Position numbers and translations under genes: made by a program | Part shown: positions 8,190 to 15,214 of the stretch, piece by piece | How the letters are laid out: each line of letters starts with the position of its first letter | Position numbering within the stretch: the first letter of the stretch is position 1 | The notes under the pieces: generated by a model | The model's database searches: none | What the model saw: the letters and a program-made list of their open reading frames with translations, nothing else | What the model was told of the DNA's origin: nothing | Origin: Actinomadura montaniterrae | GTDB taxonomy: Bacteria; Actinomycetota; Actinomycetes; Streptosporangiales; Streptosporangiaceae | Assembly: GCF_008923365.1 (NCBI RefSeq) | Contig: NZ_WBMR01000075.1 | Span: forward strand, 1-40,549 | DNA length: 40,549 nt | Reading direction: 5' to 3'

Positions 8190-8603
8190 ACCCCGAGTGA
8201 TCGCTGGCCCCTGACCTACCGCCGCGACTGCCCGTCCCGCACGGTCATCGAGGTCCTCGCGAACAAGTGGACGCTCTACGTGCTCGGCGCCCTCCGCCGC
8301 AGCGACGGGCCGATGCGCTTCAACGAGATGCGCCGCGCCCTCGACGGCATCACCCAGAAGATGCTCACCCAGACCCTGCGCGCCCTCGAACGCGACGGCC
8401 TCGTCAGCCGCACCGTCTACCCGACCGTCCCGCCGCGCGTCGAGTACGGCCTCACCCCGCTCGGCGCCGAGGCCGGCCGCCTGACCAGCGCCATCGCCGA
8501 CTGGGCCATCGCCAACGTGGGCGACATCCTCACCGCCCGGGAGTCCTTCGACGCCCGTCCCGACCCCGCGCCGCTCGACCTTGCCGCGCCCGCTCGACCT
8601 TGA
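8181..8603 (+). CDS. HxlR (DUF24) family redox-type regulator with a single cysteine
   Basis: A 140-residue winged-helix protein. YRRDCPSRTVIEVLANKWTL, LRRSDGPMRFNEMRRALDGIT and KMLTQTLRALERDGLVSR give the full HxlR signature. Cys17 is the only cysteine in the protein and lies at the position that senses quinones or diamide in YodB, HypR and QorR. GTG at 8181 is the only sensible start. It is divergent from a quinone-oxidoreductase-like gene, as is QorR in Corynebacterium, so repression of that gene relieved by Cys oxidation is a reasonable inference. Its last codons lie in a run of 19-bp repeats that continue into the merR promoter. Confidence 0.92.
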   Translation: MDTTPSDRWPLTYRRDCPSRTVIEVLANKWTLYVLGALRRSDGPMRFNEMRRALDGITQKMLTQTLRALERDGLVSRTVYPTVPPRVEYGLTPLGAEAGRLTSAIADWAIANVGDILTARESFDARPDPAPLDLAAPARP

Positions 8604-8649
8604 CGCGCCCGCTCGACCTTGACGCGCCCGCTTGACCTTGACGCGCACG
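8574..8649 (+). repeat. Four tandem 19-bp repeats across hxlR end and merR promoter
   Basis: The unit CTCGACCTTGACGCGCCCG occurs at 8574, 8593, 8612 and 8631. Copies two and three are identical; copy one differs at one base and copy four at two. The stop codon of hxlR lies in copy two (8601-8603). Each copy but the first carries TTGAC, a -35-like element, and the last runs into the merR dyad. Confidence 0.9.
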
Positions 8650-8663
8650 TCAAGGCGTACGGT
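8632..8663 (+). promoter_or_regulatory. MerR-type promoter with perfect 8-bp dyad
   Basis: CCTTGACG (8636-8643) and CGTCAAGG (8648-8655) form a perfect inverted repeat around a 4-nt centre. A TTGACC at 8632-8637 and TACGGT at 8658-8663 would be -35 and -10 boxes with a spacer of about 20 bp, the over-long spacing that MerR proteins act on by twisting DNA. Autoregulation of the merR-trxA pair is inferred. Confidence 0.6.
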
Positions 8664-8692
8664 CGCTGACGGCCACCGAAGGAGGATCTCCG

Positions 8693-9187
8693 ATGCTGAT
8701 CGGCGAGCTGGCCGAACGCGCCGGCGTCAGCACCCGCACGCTGCGCTTCTACGAGCAGCAGGGGCTGATCACCGCGCGCCGCGCGCCCAACGGGTACCGC
8801 CAGTACGACGAGTCCGACCTGCGGCTCGTCGCGCAGATCCGGTCGCTGCTCGCGGCCGGGTTCACGCTGGAGGACACCCGCCCGTTCGTGGACTGCCTGC
8901 GCTCCGGGCACGCCACCGGCGACGCGTGCCCCGAGCCGGTCGCGGTCTACCGCCGCAAGCTCGCCGAGATCGACGCCGAGATCGCCACCCTCGTCCGGCG
9001 CCGCGCCGACGTGGCCGCCCAACTCGCCCGGGCGTGCCCGGGCTGCACCGTCCCGCAGGAGGCGACCGATGATCACCGTGACCAGCGCGACCTTCGACGA
9101 GCAGGTCCTGAACGCCCCGGGCCCCGTCCTGGTCGACTTCTGGGCCGACTGGTGCCCGCCGTGCAAGATGATCGCGCCGATCCTTGA
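8693..9187 (+). CDS. MerR family regulator with four cysteines
   Basis: The N-terminal MerR helix-turn-helix is clear (MLIGELAERAGVSTRTLRFY, GLITARRAPNGYRQY). Residues 68, 79, 115 and 118 are Cys, the last two in CPGC, and a dimerisation helix (YRRKLAEIDAEIATLVRRR) lies between. The AGGAGG in GGAGGATCTCCG before 8693 supports the start. The reading frame does not stop at the trxA start but runs 119 nt into trxA, adding about 40 Arg/Gly/Pro-rich residues that look like out-of-frame thioredoxin. A 4-nt overlap would be usual; a frameshift or sequencing error near 9060 is possible. With thioredoxin as partner, a thiol-redox sensor is likely. Confidence 0.82.
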   Translation: MLIGELAERAGVSTRTLRFYEQQGLITARRAPNGYRQYDESDLRLVAQIRSLLAAGFTLEDTRPFVDCLRSGHATGDACPEPVAVYRRKLAEIDAEIATLVRRRADVAAQLARACPGCTVPQEATDDHRDQRDLRRAGPERPGPRPGRLLGRLVPAVQDDRADP

Positions 9188-9383
9188 GCAGCTCGACGCC
9201 GAGCTCGGCGACCGCCTCACCATCGCGTCGCTGAACGGCGACGAGAACCCCGACATCGCGAGCCGGTACGGCGTCCTCGGCTTCCCGACGCTGACGCTCT
9301 ACAAGGGGGGCGAGGTCGTCCATCAGATGGTCGGCGCCAAGCCCAAGCGCCACCTGCTCGCCGCTCTGACCCCGCACCTGTGA
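9069..9383 (+). CDS. trxA: Thioredoxin with a CPPC active site
   Basis: A 104-residue thioredoxin fold: VLVDFWADWCPPCKMIAPILEQL, then GFPTLTLYKGGEVV with the cis-Pro. The active site is Cys29-Pro-Pro-Cys32 instead of the CGPC of classical TrxA, which should shift its redox potential. AGGAGG at 9057-9062, 6 nt before the ATG, is a strong ribosome site. It follows and overlaps the merR gene and was probably recruited with it as a regulated thiol-disulfide reductase unit. No thioredoxin reductase gene is nearby. Confidence 0.95.
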   Translation: MITVTSATFDEQVLNAPGPVLVDFWADWCPPCKMIAPILEQLDAELGDRLTIASLNGDENPDIASRYGVLGFPTLTLYKGGEVVHQMVGAKPKRHLLAALTPHL

Positions 9384-9432
9384 ACCCGCGGTGACGCGGG
9401 TCCGCCGCCGGGACGGCGCGTCCCGGCGGCGG
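9384..9432. terminator. Two hairpins between convergent trxA and secY
   Basis: ACCCGCG/CGCGGGT (9384-9401) closes a GTGA tetraloop, a GNRA type. Next to it, CCGCCGCCGGGA (9402-9413) pairs perfectly with 9421-9432 around a 7-nt loop. They directly follow the trxA stop and precede the secY stop at 9440. No T-tract follows, which is common in high-GC actinobacteria; the structure can act in both directions. Confidence 0.75.
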
Positions 9433-9439
9433 GCCACGT

Positions 9440-10726
9440 TCAGCGGAGGAACCCCTCGTAGTTGTGCTGCTGGAGCCGGCTCTCGATCTGCTTGACGGTG
9501 TCCAGCCCGACGCCGACGGCGATGAGGATCGTCGTCCCGCCGAACGGGAACTGGTCGCCGACGTCCAGGAGCGTCAGCGCCGCCATCGGGATGAGCGCGA
9601 CGAGGCCCAGGTAGGCCGCGCCGGGCGCGGTGACGCGGGTCAGGACGTGGTCGAGGTACTCGGCGGTGGGGCGTCCCGGCCGGATGCCGGGCACGAAACC
9701 GCCGTACTTCTGCATGTTGCCGGCGACCTCCACCGGGTTGAACGTGATCGCCACGTAGAAGTAGGTGAAGAACACGATCAGCGCGAAGAACGCGCCCATG
9801 TGCCACGGGTTCGCCTGGTCCAGGTAGGGCTGGATCCGCTGCAGCCATCTCACGTCAGGCCACAGCCGCGTGGCGAGCAGCGGCAGGTACAGCAGCGACG
9901 AGGCGAAGATGACCGGGATGATCCCCGCCTGGTTGACCTTCAGCGGGAGGTAGGTCGAGGTGCCGCCGTAGACGCGGCGGCCGACCATCCGCTTGGCGTA
10001 CTGCACCGGGATGCGCCGCTGCGCCTGCTCGACGAGGACGACACCGGCCATGATCGCCAGCCCGACGACGATGACCAGCGCGAACACGAACCCGCCCTTG
10101 GCCTGGTAGATGCCCCACAGCTGGCCGGGGAAGACGGCCACCACCTGCGTGAAGATCAGCACCGACATCCCGTTGCCGACGCCCCGCTCGGTGACGAGCT
10201 CGCCCAGCCACATCGTGACGGCCGTCCCGGCGACCATGCAGACCACCATCGTCGCGATCGGGAAGATCCCCTTGTCGTGCAGGATGCCGTCCGAGCCCTG
10301 GAACAGCTGCCCGGCGGACGTCATCGCGACGACGCTCGTGCCCTGCAGAATCGCGAGCGCGACCGTGAGGTAGCGGGTGTACTGCGTGATCTTCGTGGTG
10401 CCGGACTGCCCCTCCTTCTTCAGCGCCTCCAGCTTCGGGACGACCACCGTCAGCAGCTGCAGGATGATGCTCGCGGTGATGTACGGGTAGACGCCGAGCG
10501 CGAAGACCGACAGCTTCAGCAGCGCGCCGCCGCTGAACAGGTCGAGCAGCCCGTACAGCTGGTTGCTCTTCTTCGCGGCGTCGGCGGCGGACTTCAGCGC
10601 CGCCACGTCCACGTTCGGCAGCGGCACGTTCTGCCCCAGCCGGAACACGAGGACGACGAACAGGGTGAACAGCAGTCTCTTGCGCAGGTCCGGGGTCCGG
10701 AACGCGCGGGCGAACGCGGTCAGCAC
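9440..10726 (-). CDS. secY: SecY protein-translocase channel subunit, outside the ribosomal locus
   Basis: A 428-residue SecY with ten hydrophobic helices. TAFARAFRTPDLRKRLLFTL, GVYPYITASIILQLL, EQAQRRIPVQYAKRM, YGGTSTYLPLKVNQAGIIPVIFASS and VKQIESRLQQHNYEGFLR are family signatures. The GTG at 10726 is chosen because SecY proteins start right at this segment; no strong ribosome site is visible. Actinobacterial secY normally sits between rplO and adk; none of those genes is here, so this is likely a second copy. The segment after the first helix (VDVAALKSAADAAKKSNQL) is unlike the usual housekeeping sequence. It could be a paralogue with a specialised substrate set or a relocated gene. Confidence 0.93.
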   Translation of the reverse strand: MLTAFARAFRTPDLRKRLLFTLFVVLVFRLGQNVPLPNVDVAALKSAADAAKKSNQLYGLLDLFSGGALLKLSVFALGVYPYITASIILQLLTVVVPKLEALKKEGQSGTTKITQYTRYLTVALAILQGTSVVAMTSAGQLFQGSDGILHDKGIFPIATMVVCMVAGTAVTMWLGELVTERGVGNGMSVLIFTQVVAVFPGQLWGIYQAKGGFVFALVIVVGLAIMAGVVLVEQAQRRIPVQYAKRMVGRRVYGGTSTYLPLKVNQAGIIPVIFASSLLYLPLLATRLWPDVRWLQRIQPYLDQANPWHMGAFFALIVFFTYFYVAITFNPVEVAGNMQKYGGFVPGIRPGRPTAEYLDHVLTRVTAPGAAYLGLVALIPMAALTLLDVGDQFPFGGTTILIAVGVGLDTVKQIESRLQQHNYEGFLR

Positions 10727-10871
10727 GCCGCGTCCACTGGGGGGTGCGCGGGCAGGGTGAACCGGGCGAGCGCATGGCGCGCTCGCCGCATGGCGAAGCG
10801 GAAGATGACCGACCTCCATACGGGGACGCCGCAGCGTCCGCAGGACTACTGCGGCCGATGACAGATGAGCG

Positions 10872-11294
10872 TCAGGAACCCGTGCAGGTAGGAGGCCCTC
10901 GCACCGGTGCGGTGCCGATGTGGACGGACGCCGGGACGACCGTGCGCGACCGGGCGGCCGCGGCGCGGACCCGCTGGAGTGCCAGGTCGGGAGCGGCGGA
11001 CGGCAGGACCGAGTGGTCGCCGTGCCGCTCGGGCGAGACGAACCCGAGCCGTTTCCAGAGGTGGACGTCCGCCGCGGAGAACCGCGGCCAGGCGGGCGCG
11101 GAGCGGCGTTCGCGGGCGGGCGAGGACGCGAGGCCCCGCGAGCCGGCGCCGCTCGCCGCCGCTGCCGTCCCGACCCGGACGATCTCGACGGCCGCGGCGT
11201 TCGGGACGACGGACAGGGTGGCCGTCAGGGCGAAGCCGAAGAAGCCCGCCAGCAGCCTCACCAAGTGGCGCTGCCGGGAGGTGCGGTCGTCCAC
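10872..11294 (-). CDS. Small secreted protein of unknown function
   Basis: A 140-residue reading frame with strong G/C at third codon positions, which supports coding. It starts at a GTG (11294) behind a GAGGGGAGG ribosome site. Residues about 5-35 look like a signal peptide (basic stretch, LVRLLAGFFGFALTATLSVV, then PNAAA). The rest is Ala/Arg/Ser-rich with one Trp-containing segment (DVHLWKRLGFVSPERHGDH). No domain is recognised. It lies upstream of secY on the same strand, with 145 nt between, and downstream of the SnoaL-like gene. Function cannot be stated. Confidence 0.6.
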   Translation of the reverse strand: MDDRTSRQRHLVRLLAGFFGFALTATLSVVPNAAAVEIVRVGTAAAASGAGSRGLASSPARERRSAPAWPRFSAADVHLWKRLGFVSPERHGDHSVLPSAAPDLALQRVRAAAARSRTVVPASVHIGTAPVRGPPTCTGS

Positions 11295-11343
11295 ACCGGC
11301 CTCCCCTCGCCGCCCGCCGCCCGTCCCGCAACCGTACAACGCC

Positions 11344-11364
11344 TTCGGCGGCCGGGCCGCCGAA
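11344..11364. terminator. Hairpin after the SnoaL-like gene
   Basis: TTCGGCGGC (11344-11352) pairs perfectly with GCCGCCGAA (11356-11364) around a 3-nt loop, just past the stop at 11370 of the minus-strand gene. No T-tract follows. Confidence 0.6.
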
Positions 11365-11369
11365 CCGGA

Positions 11370-11840
11370 TCAGCGGGCCGCCGGCGCCGCGGCGGGCATC
11401 GTGTTGGGCGCCGCGGCGGGCTTGGTGGCGGGCTGGAACCGGAAGGAGACGGCCTCCATCAGCGACTTGTGCAGGGTGTTCTGGAAGGCCGCAAGCCGCC
11501 ACCGGCCGTCGGCGCAGCGGACCACGGTGTTCGTCTGCAGCTTCTTCAGCTTGCCGGGCGCCTTCTTGTAGGTGTCGCCGCGCGTGACGACCACGGCGCT
11601 GCCGGGCGCCGTCATCCGGATGTCGACGATCTCGCAGGCCAGCTTCGTCCCCTTCAGGAAGCTGTCGAAGAGGGCCTGATGCGCGGCGCCGATCTCCTCC
11701 GCGCCGCGGTAGAGGGTGCCGACATAGGTGATGTAGGTGGCGTCGGCGGTGAAGCAGGCGCCGTAGGCGGCGCCGTCCCCGCGGTCCCAGGCGTCGGTGA
11801 GCTGCTCGAACAGGGCGCGGATCGCGGTCTCGTCGGTCAT
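11370..11840 (-). CDS. SgcJ/EcaC-type SnoaL-like (NTF2-fold) protein
   Basis: A 156-residue protein of the NTF2-like fold: AIRALFEQLTDAWDRGDGAAYGACFTADATYITYVG, then a central sheet and DGRWRLAAFQNTL. This matches the SgcJ/EcaC family found in antibiotic clusters and elsewhere, where ligand or enzymatic roles vary. A C-terminal Ala/Pro tail follows the domain. ATG 11840 is preferred over an ATG 15 nt upstream because GGAGGG sits at the right distance before it. It is divergent from a MarR regulator across a short AT-rich, palindrome-rich gap and is probably its target. Confidence 0.85.
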   Translation of the reverse strand: MTDETAIRALFEQLTDAWDRGDGAAYGACFTADATYITYVGTLYRGAEEIGAAHQALFDSFLKGTKLACEIVDIRMTAPGSAVVVTRGDTYKKAPGKLKKLQTNTVVRCADGRWRLAAFQNTLHKSLMEAVSFRFQPATKPAAAPNTMPAAAPAAR

Positions 11841-11860
11841 GGCGGATCCCTCCATGATAG

Positions 11861-11911
11861 CTTCTTTGCAGAAGTTTCTGCTTTGAAGATTTCTCTTCGT
11901 TGAGGAAGAGA
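11861..11911. promoter_or_regulatory. AT-rich divergent operator region with nested palindromes
   Basis: This stretch is much more AT-rich than its surroundings. It contains CTTCT-N4-AGAAG (11861-11874), GCAGAA-N2-TTCTGC (11868-11881) and a perfect TCTCTTC-N6-GAAGAGA (11892-11898/11905-11911). It lies between the SnoaL-like gene and the MarR gene and fits MarR dimer sites covering both promoters. Confidence 0.6.
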
Positions 11912-11931
11912 TTAAGTGGCGGGAGGTCGCA

Positions 11932-12369
11932 ATGTCAACGCCCGAGCCCGAGTCGGAGACCTACCGGCGCTACCTCAGCGCCGTCATGCTGCACGGGGCC
12001 GCCGGCGCCCGCGCCTGCGGGCTCGGCGCCACCGACCTGTACGCGCTGAACATCCTCGACCTCGCCGGGGCCATGACGCCGGGCGAGCTGTCCGCGCGGA
12101 CCGGGCTGACGACGGGGCCGACCACCCGGCTGATCGACCGGCTGGAGCAGGCCGGGTACGTCCGCCGCGTCCCCTCCCCGGACGACCGCCGCAAGGTGAT
12201 CGTCGAGCCCGCCGGCGAGCCCGCGGACCTGGACCGCGTCCTCGCGCCCGCCCGCCGCCGGATCGGCGAGATCATCGGCGGGTACGCGCCCGAGCAGCGC
12301 GCGGTCCTCTTCGACTACTTCCGGCGCGCCGCCGACGCCTACCGCGAGGCCGCCGACGACCTGCGCTGA
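11932..12369 (+). CDS. MarR family transcriptional regulator
   Basis: A 145-residue MarR protein. The winged helix-turn-helix is MTPGELSARTGLTTGPTTRLIDRLEQAGYVRRVPSPDDRRKV at about residues 48-90, with flanking dimerisation helices. GGGAGG about 6 nt before the ATG is the ribosome site. It is divergent from the SnoaL-like gene and likely represses both from the palindromes between them; the ligand is unknown. Its stop is 13 nt from the convergent LysR stop. Confidence 0.92.
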   Translation: MSTPEPESETYRRYLSAVMLHGAAGARACGLGATDLYALNILDLAGAMTPGELSARTGLTTGPTTRLIDRLEQAGYVRRVPSPDDRRKVIVEPAGEPADLDRVLAPARRRIGEIIGGYAPEQRAVLFDYFRRAADAYREAADDLR

Positions 12370-12382
12370 CGCGCCGCCGCCA

Positions 12383-13360
12383 TCAGTCGCGGAGGAGGGT
12401 CTCCACGCCGGCGGGGAGGCTGCCCGCCGCGCCCGCCTCCACGAGGAACGTCATCAGCAGGTCCTGGAACGCGCGCGCCGCGTGCGTCAGGTCGACGTCC
12501 TTGCGGTGCGCCAGCGCGATCGTGCGGAGGAGACCGGGACCGTGGTGGCCGCGCCGCGCCTCCTCGTCGGCGAGGACGAGCGGCGTCCCGCGCAGACCGG
12601 GCCGTCCCGCGAGGACCATGCTGGGCACGACCGCGATCCCGAGGCCCGCCTCGACGAACCGCAGCACGGCGTCCATCTCGCCGCCCTCGACGGCGAACCG
12701 CGGCTCGAACCCCGAGGCCCGGCACGCGCTGATCGTCGCCTCGCGCAGGTCGTACCCCGGCCGGAACATCACCAGCGGACGGTTCCGCAGGTCCTCGATG
12801 CGCAGGTAGGAGCGGCGCGGCATCTGCACCGCCGCGGAGTCGCCGTCCGGGGAGGCCACCACCAGGTACTCGCGCAGTATCGGCGTGGTGTCCAGCGGCG
12901 GGTCGCCGTGCAGCGGCAGGATCACCAGGGCCAGGTCCAGCGAGCCGCGGGTCAGCTCCTTGACGAGGTCCCGCGACCCGCCCTCCTCCACCAGCAGCTG
13001 GATGCCGGGATAGTCGTCGTGGAAGCGGCGCAGCACGTCCGCGAGGAGCCCCGCGCACAGCGACGGCGTGGCGCCCAGCCGGACGCGCCCGCGCCGCAGC
13101 CCGGTCAGCTCCTGCACCTCCAGCCGCGCCGTGTCCACGTCCGCGAGGATGCGCTTGGCCAGCGGCAGCAGCGCCTCCCCCGCCGGCGTCAGGGTGATGT
13201 TCCCCCGCGCGCGGCTGAAGAGGGGCGCGTTCAGCTCGGTCTCCAGCGCGCGGATCTGCTTGGACAGCGACGGCTGCGCCACCCGCAGGAGCTCGGCGGC
13301 CTGCGTGAAGTGGCGAACCTCCGCGACCGCGACGAAGTAGGCGAGCTGCTGTAGCTGCAT
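12383..13360 (-). CDS. LysR family transcriptional regulator
   Basis: A 325-residue LysR-type regulator: MQLQQLAYFVAVAEVRHFTQAAELLRVAQPSLSKQIRALE is the N-terminal helix-turn-helix, followed by a linker helix and a two-lobed co-inducer domain (GRVRLGATPSLCAGLL, LDLALVILP, VEAGLGIAVVPSMV). It is the next gene after the Crp-type regulator on the same strand, 51 nt away, and may be co-transcribed with it. LysR genes also sit next to comparable succinate dehydrogenase operons in Streptomyces. Targets and inducer cannot be read from the sequence. Confidence 0.92.
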   Translation of the reverse strand: MQLQQLAYFVAVAEVRHFTQAAELLRVAQPSLSKQIRALETELNAPLFSRARGNITLTPAGEALLPLAKRILADVDTARLEVQELTGLRRGRVRLGATPSLCAGLLADVLRRFHDDYPGIQLLVEEGGSRDLVKELTRGSLDLALVILPLHGDPPLDTTPILREYLVVASPDGDSAAVQMPRRSYLRIEDLRNRPLVMFRPGYDLREATISACRASGFEPRFAVEGGEMDAVLRFVEAGLGIAVVPSMVLAGRPGLRGTPLVLADEEARRGHHGPGLLRTIALAHRKDVDLTHAARAFQDLLMTFLVEAGAAGSLPAGVETLLRD

Positions 13361-13411
13361 CCTGCACAGAGTACGGGCCCGCCCCGGCGCCGCCCGCGGC
13401 CGCCTCGGCCG

Positions 13412-14116
13412 TCAGCGCGCGTGGCGGCGCAGGGCCTGCAGGTCGTGCACGATCAGCCGGCGGCGGCCCGTCTCGATCCAGCCGTGCCGGCGCAGCGTCC
13501 GCAGCGCCTTGCTGACGGCCTCCCGCGACGCGCCGACCCACCCGGCCAGCTCCTCCTGGGACAGGTTCAGCGTGATCCGGACGCTCTGCCCGCCGGTGCG
13601 GCCCGCCGCGCCCGCGCGGCCGTCGTAGGGCTGCCCGAACCGCTCCGCCAGCTCGACGAGGCGCTGCGCCACCCGGCCCGTCGCGTCGAACATGCCGAAC
13701 TCGACGCGCTTGCGGTCCGCGTCGCGCCAGCGCTGGCACAGCATCCGCATGATGATGATGGACACCCGCCCGTGCGCCTGCAGGAACGCCATGAACTCCT
13801 CGGCCGTGACGGCGAGCGCCCGCGCCGGCTCCAGCGCGGAGACGGTCGCCGAGCGGGGCAGGCCGTCGATCGCGGCGACCTCGCCCAGCAGGGCGCCGGG
13901 GCCGCGCACCGCGAGCAGCGCCTCGCCGCCGTGCTCGCGGTAGGAGAACGCCTTGACCCGGCCGCTCAGCAGGACCGCGACCCAGCTGGAGCGGTCCCCC
14001 TCGACGAACAGCGTGTCCCCCCGGGCGAAGTCGCGGACACGGCCGCGGGATTCCAGGTCGCCGCGTTCCGCCGGAGTGAGCTCGGCGAGGAACGAACCCG
14101 GTTCGAGGGGGCTCAT
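13412..14116 (-). CDS. Crp/Fnr family transcriptional regulator
   Basis: A 234-residue regulator. The cyclic-nucleotide-binding fold covers about residues 10-115 with a phosphate cassette-like GEVAAIDGLPRSATV (79-93), including the Arg-Ser pair typical of cAMP binders. The C-terminal helix-turn-helix (LSQEELAGWVGASREAVSKALRTL) has Arg198-Glu199, the residues that read TGTGA half-sites in CRP. ATG 14116 (MSPLEPG) is preferred over a start 25 codons upstream. It lies downstream of sdhB on the same strand across a 327-nt gap; two TGTGA-type boxes lie upstream of sdhC, making the sdh operon a likely target. Confidence 0.9.
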   Translation of the reverse strand: MSPLEPGSFLAELTPAERGDLESRGRVRDFARGDTLFVEGDRSSWVAVLLSGRVKAFSYREHGGEALLAVRGPGALLGEVAAIDGLPRSATVSALEPARALAVTAEEFMAFLQAHGRVSIIIMRMLCQRWRDADRKRVEFGMFDATGRVAQRLVELAERFGQPYDGRAGAAGRTGGQSVRITLNLSQEELAGWVGASREAVSKALRTLRRHGWIETGRRRLIVHDLQALRRHAR

Positions 14117-14443
14117 GCCCACCACGCTAAGGGGAACCCGGCGGCACGGGTCCCGGGGGATAATCACGAATTTGTCACGCGTTGTGTGCACTCTTCCCTA
14201 TTCAGCGGGACGCGCGGGCGCCAGGGTTGATCGCGGCGTGTGCGGCCGGCAGGCCGCCGGCGCCCGGCTTGCGCGGAGGCACGGTGGACAGGGGCGCCGT
14301 GCCCCCGGCGGCGAGCACGGCGTTCATGGGGAACGGCGGAACGGCGGGCGGCGGTCCGGGGGCATCGCCGCCCGCCGTCGCCGCCCGCCGTCGCCGCCCG
14401 CCGTCACCTGGTCAGGCCGTCACCGGTTCGGGGCGTCACCGGG
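14117..14443. other. Gap between crp and sdhB with short GC repeats
   Basis: No convincing gene is seen in these 327 nt. The half next to crp has a modest AT-rich patch (14160-14200) that may hold its promoter. The half next to sdhB has three copies of TCGCCGCCCGCCG (14365-14403) followed by repeated GTCACC-containing segments up to about 14446. A 97-codon open frame on the plus strand runs into sdhB and looks random. Confidence 0.6.
14365..14403 (+). repeat. Three 13-bp tandem repeats
   Basis: TCGCCGCCCGCCG occurs exactly three times in a row at 14365, 14378 and 14391, shortly after the sdhB stop in the direction of sdh transcription. Slippage-prone; no function is evident. Confidence 0.85.
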
Positions 14444-15214
14444 TCACGCGGACGGGGTGTCCTGGCCCTTCTTGACGATGCCGAGCTTGGTGCCGAGCCA
14501 CACGACCGGGTCGTACTTGCGGCCGACGACCCGCTCCTTCATCGGGATCAGCGCGTTGTCGGTGATCTTGATGTGCTCGGGGCACACCTCGGTGCAGCAC
14601 TTGGTGATGTTGCAGAACCCGAGGCCGTGGTCCTTCGCCGCGATCTCCCGCCGGTCCGCCTGGTCGGCCGGGTGCATCTCCAGCTCCGCGATCCGCATGA
14701 GGAACCGCGGCCCGGCGAACTCGGGCTTGTTCTCCTCGTGGTCGCGGATCACGTGGCAGACGTTCTGGCACAGGTAGCACTCGATGCACTTGCGGAACTC
14801 CTGCGAGCGCTCGACGTCCTCCTGCTGCATCCGGAACTCGCCCGGCTTGACGTCGCCCGGGTCGAACGACGGGATCTGCCGCGCCTTCTCGTAGTTGAAC
14901 GACACGTCCGTCACGAGGTCGCGGATCACCGGGAACGTGCGGATCGGGGTGACGGTGATCGTCTCGTCCTCGGTGAAGGTGGACATCCGCGTCATGCACA
15001 TCAGCCGCGGCATGCCGTTGATCTCCGCCGAGCACGACCCGCACTTGCCGGCCTTGCAGTTCCACCGGACGGCGAGGTCCGGCGCCTGCGTCGCCTGCAG
15101 CCGGTGGATGATGTCGAGGACGACCTCGCCCTCGTTCACCTCGACCGTGTAGTCCGTCAGCTCGCCCGCGCCGTCGTCGCCGCGCCAGACCTTGAACTTG
15201 GCCTCGTAGCTCAC
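14444..15214 (-). CDS. sdhB: Succinate dehydrogenase iron-sulfur subunit
   Basis: A 256-residue SdhB. The [2Fe-2S] ligands are in WNCKAGKCGSC with MC further on; CIECYLCQNVC and CNITKCCTEVCPEHI supply the other clusters. It passes electrons from SdhA to the membrane subunit. The GTG at 15214 overlaps the sdhA stop (GTGA), so the two are coupled; upstream frame extension within sdhA is not used. The sequence is closer to the mycobacterial Sdh1 type than to the SdhCDAB type. Confidence 0.95.
   Translation of the reverse strand: MSYEAKFKVWRGDDGAGELTDYTVEVNEGEVVLDIIHRLQATQAPDLAVRWNCKAGKCGSCSAEINGMPRLMCMTRMSTFTEDETITVTPIRTFPVIRDLVTDVSFNYEKARQIPSFDPGDVKPGEFRMQQEDVERSQEFRKCIECYLCQNVCHVIRDHEENKPEFAGPRFLMRIAELEMHPADQADRREIAAKDHGLGFCNITKCCTEVCPEHIKITDNALIPMKERVVGRKYDPVVWLGTKLGIVKKGQDTPSA

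Noticed and set aside
9464..10861. Long plus-strand open frame opposite secY
   Set aside because: Arg/Asp/His-rich shadow translation of a clear SecY gene; such frames are expected at this GC content.
13361..13411. Terminator between crp and lysR
   Set aside because: Only GC-rich sequence without a convincing stem; the two genes may be co-transcribed.
14182..14475. 97-codon plus-strand open frame after sdhB
   Set aside because: Composition is Gly/Ala/Arg-biased, it includes 13-bp repeats and runs into sdhB; no ribosome site.
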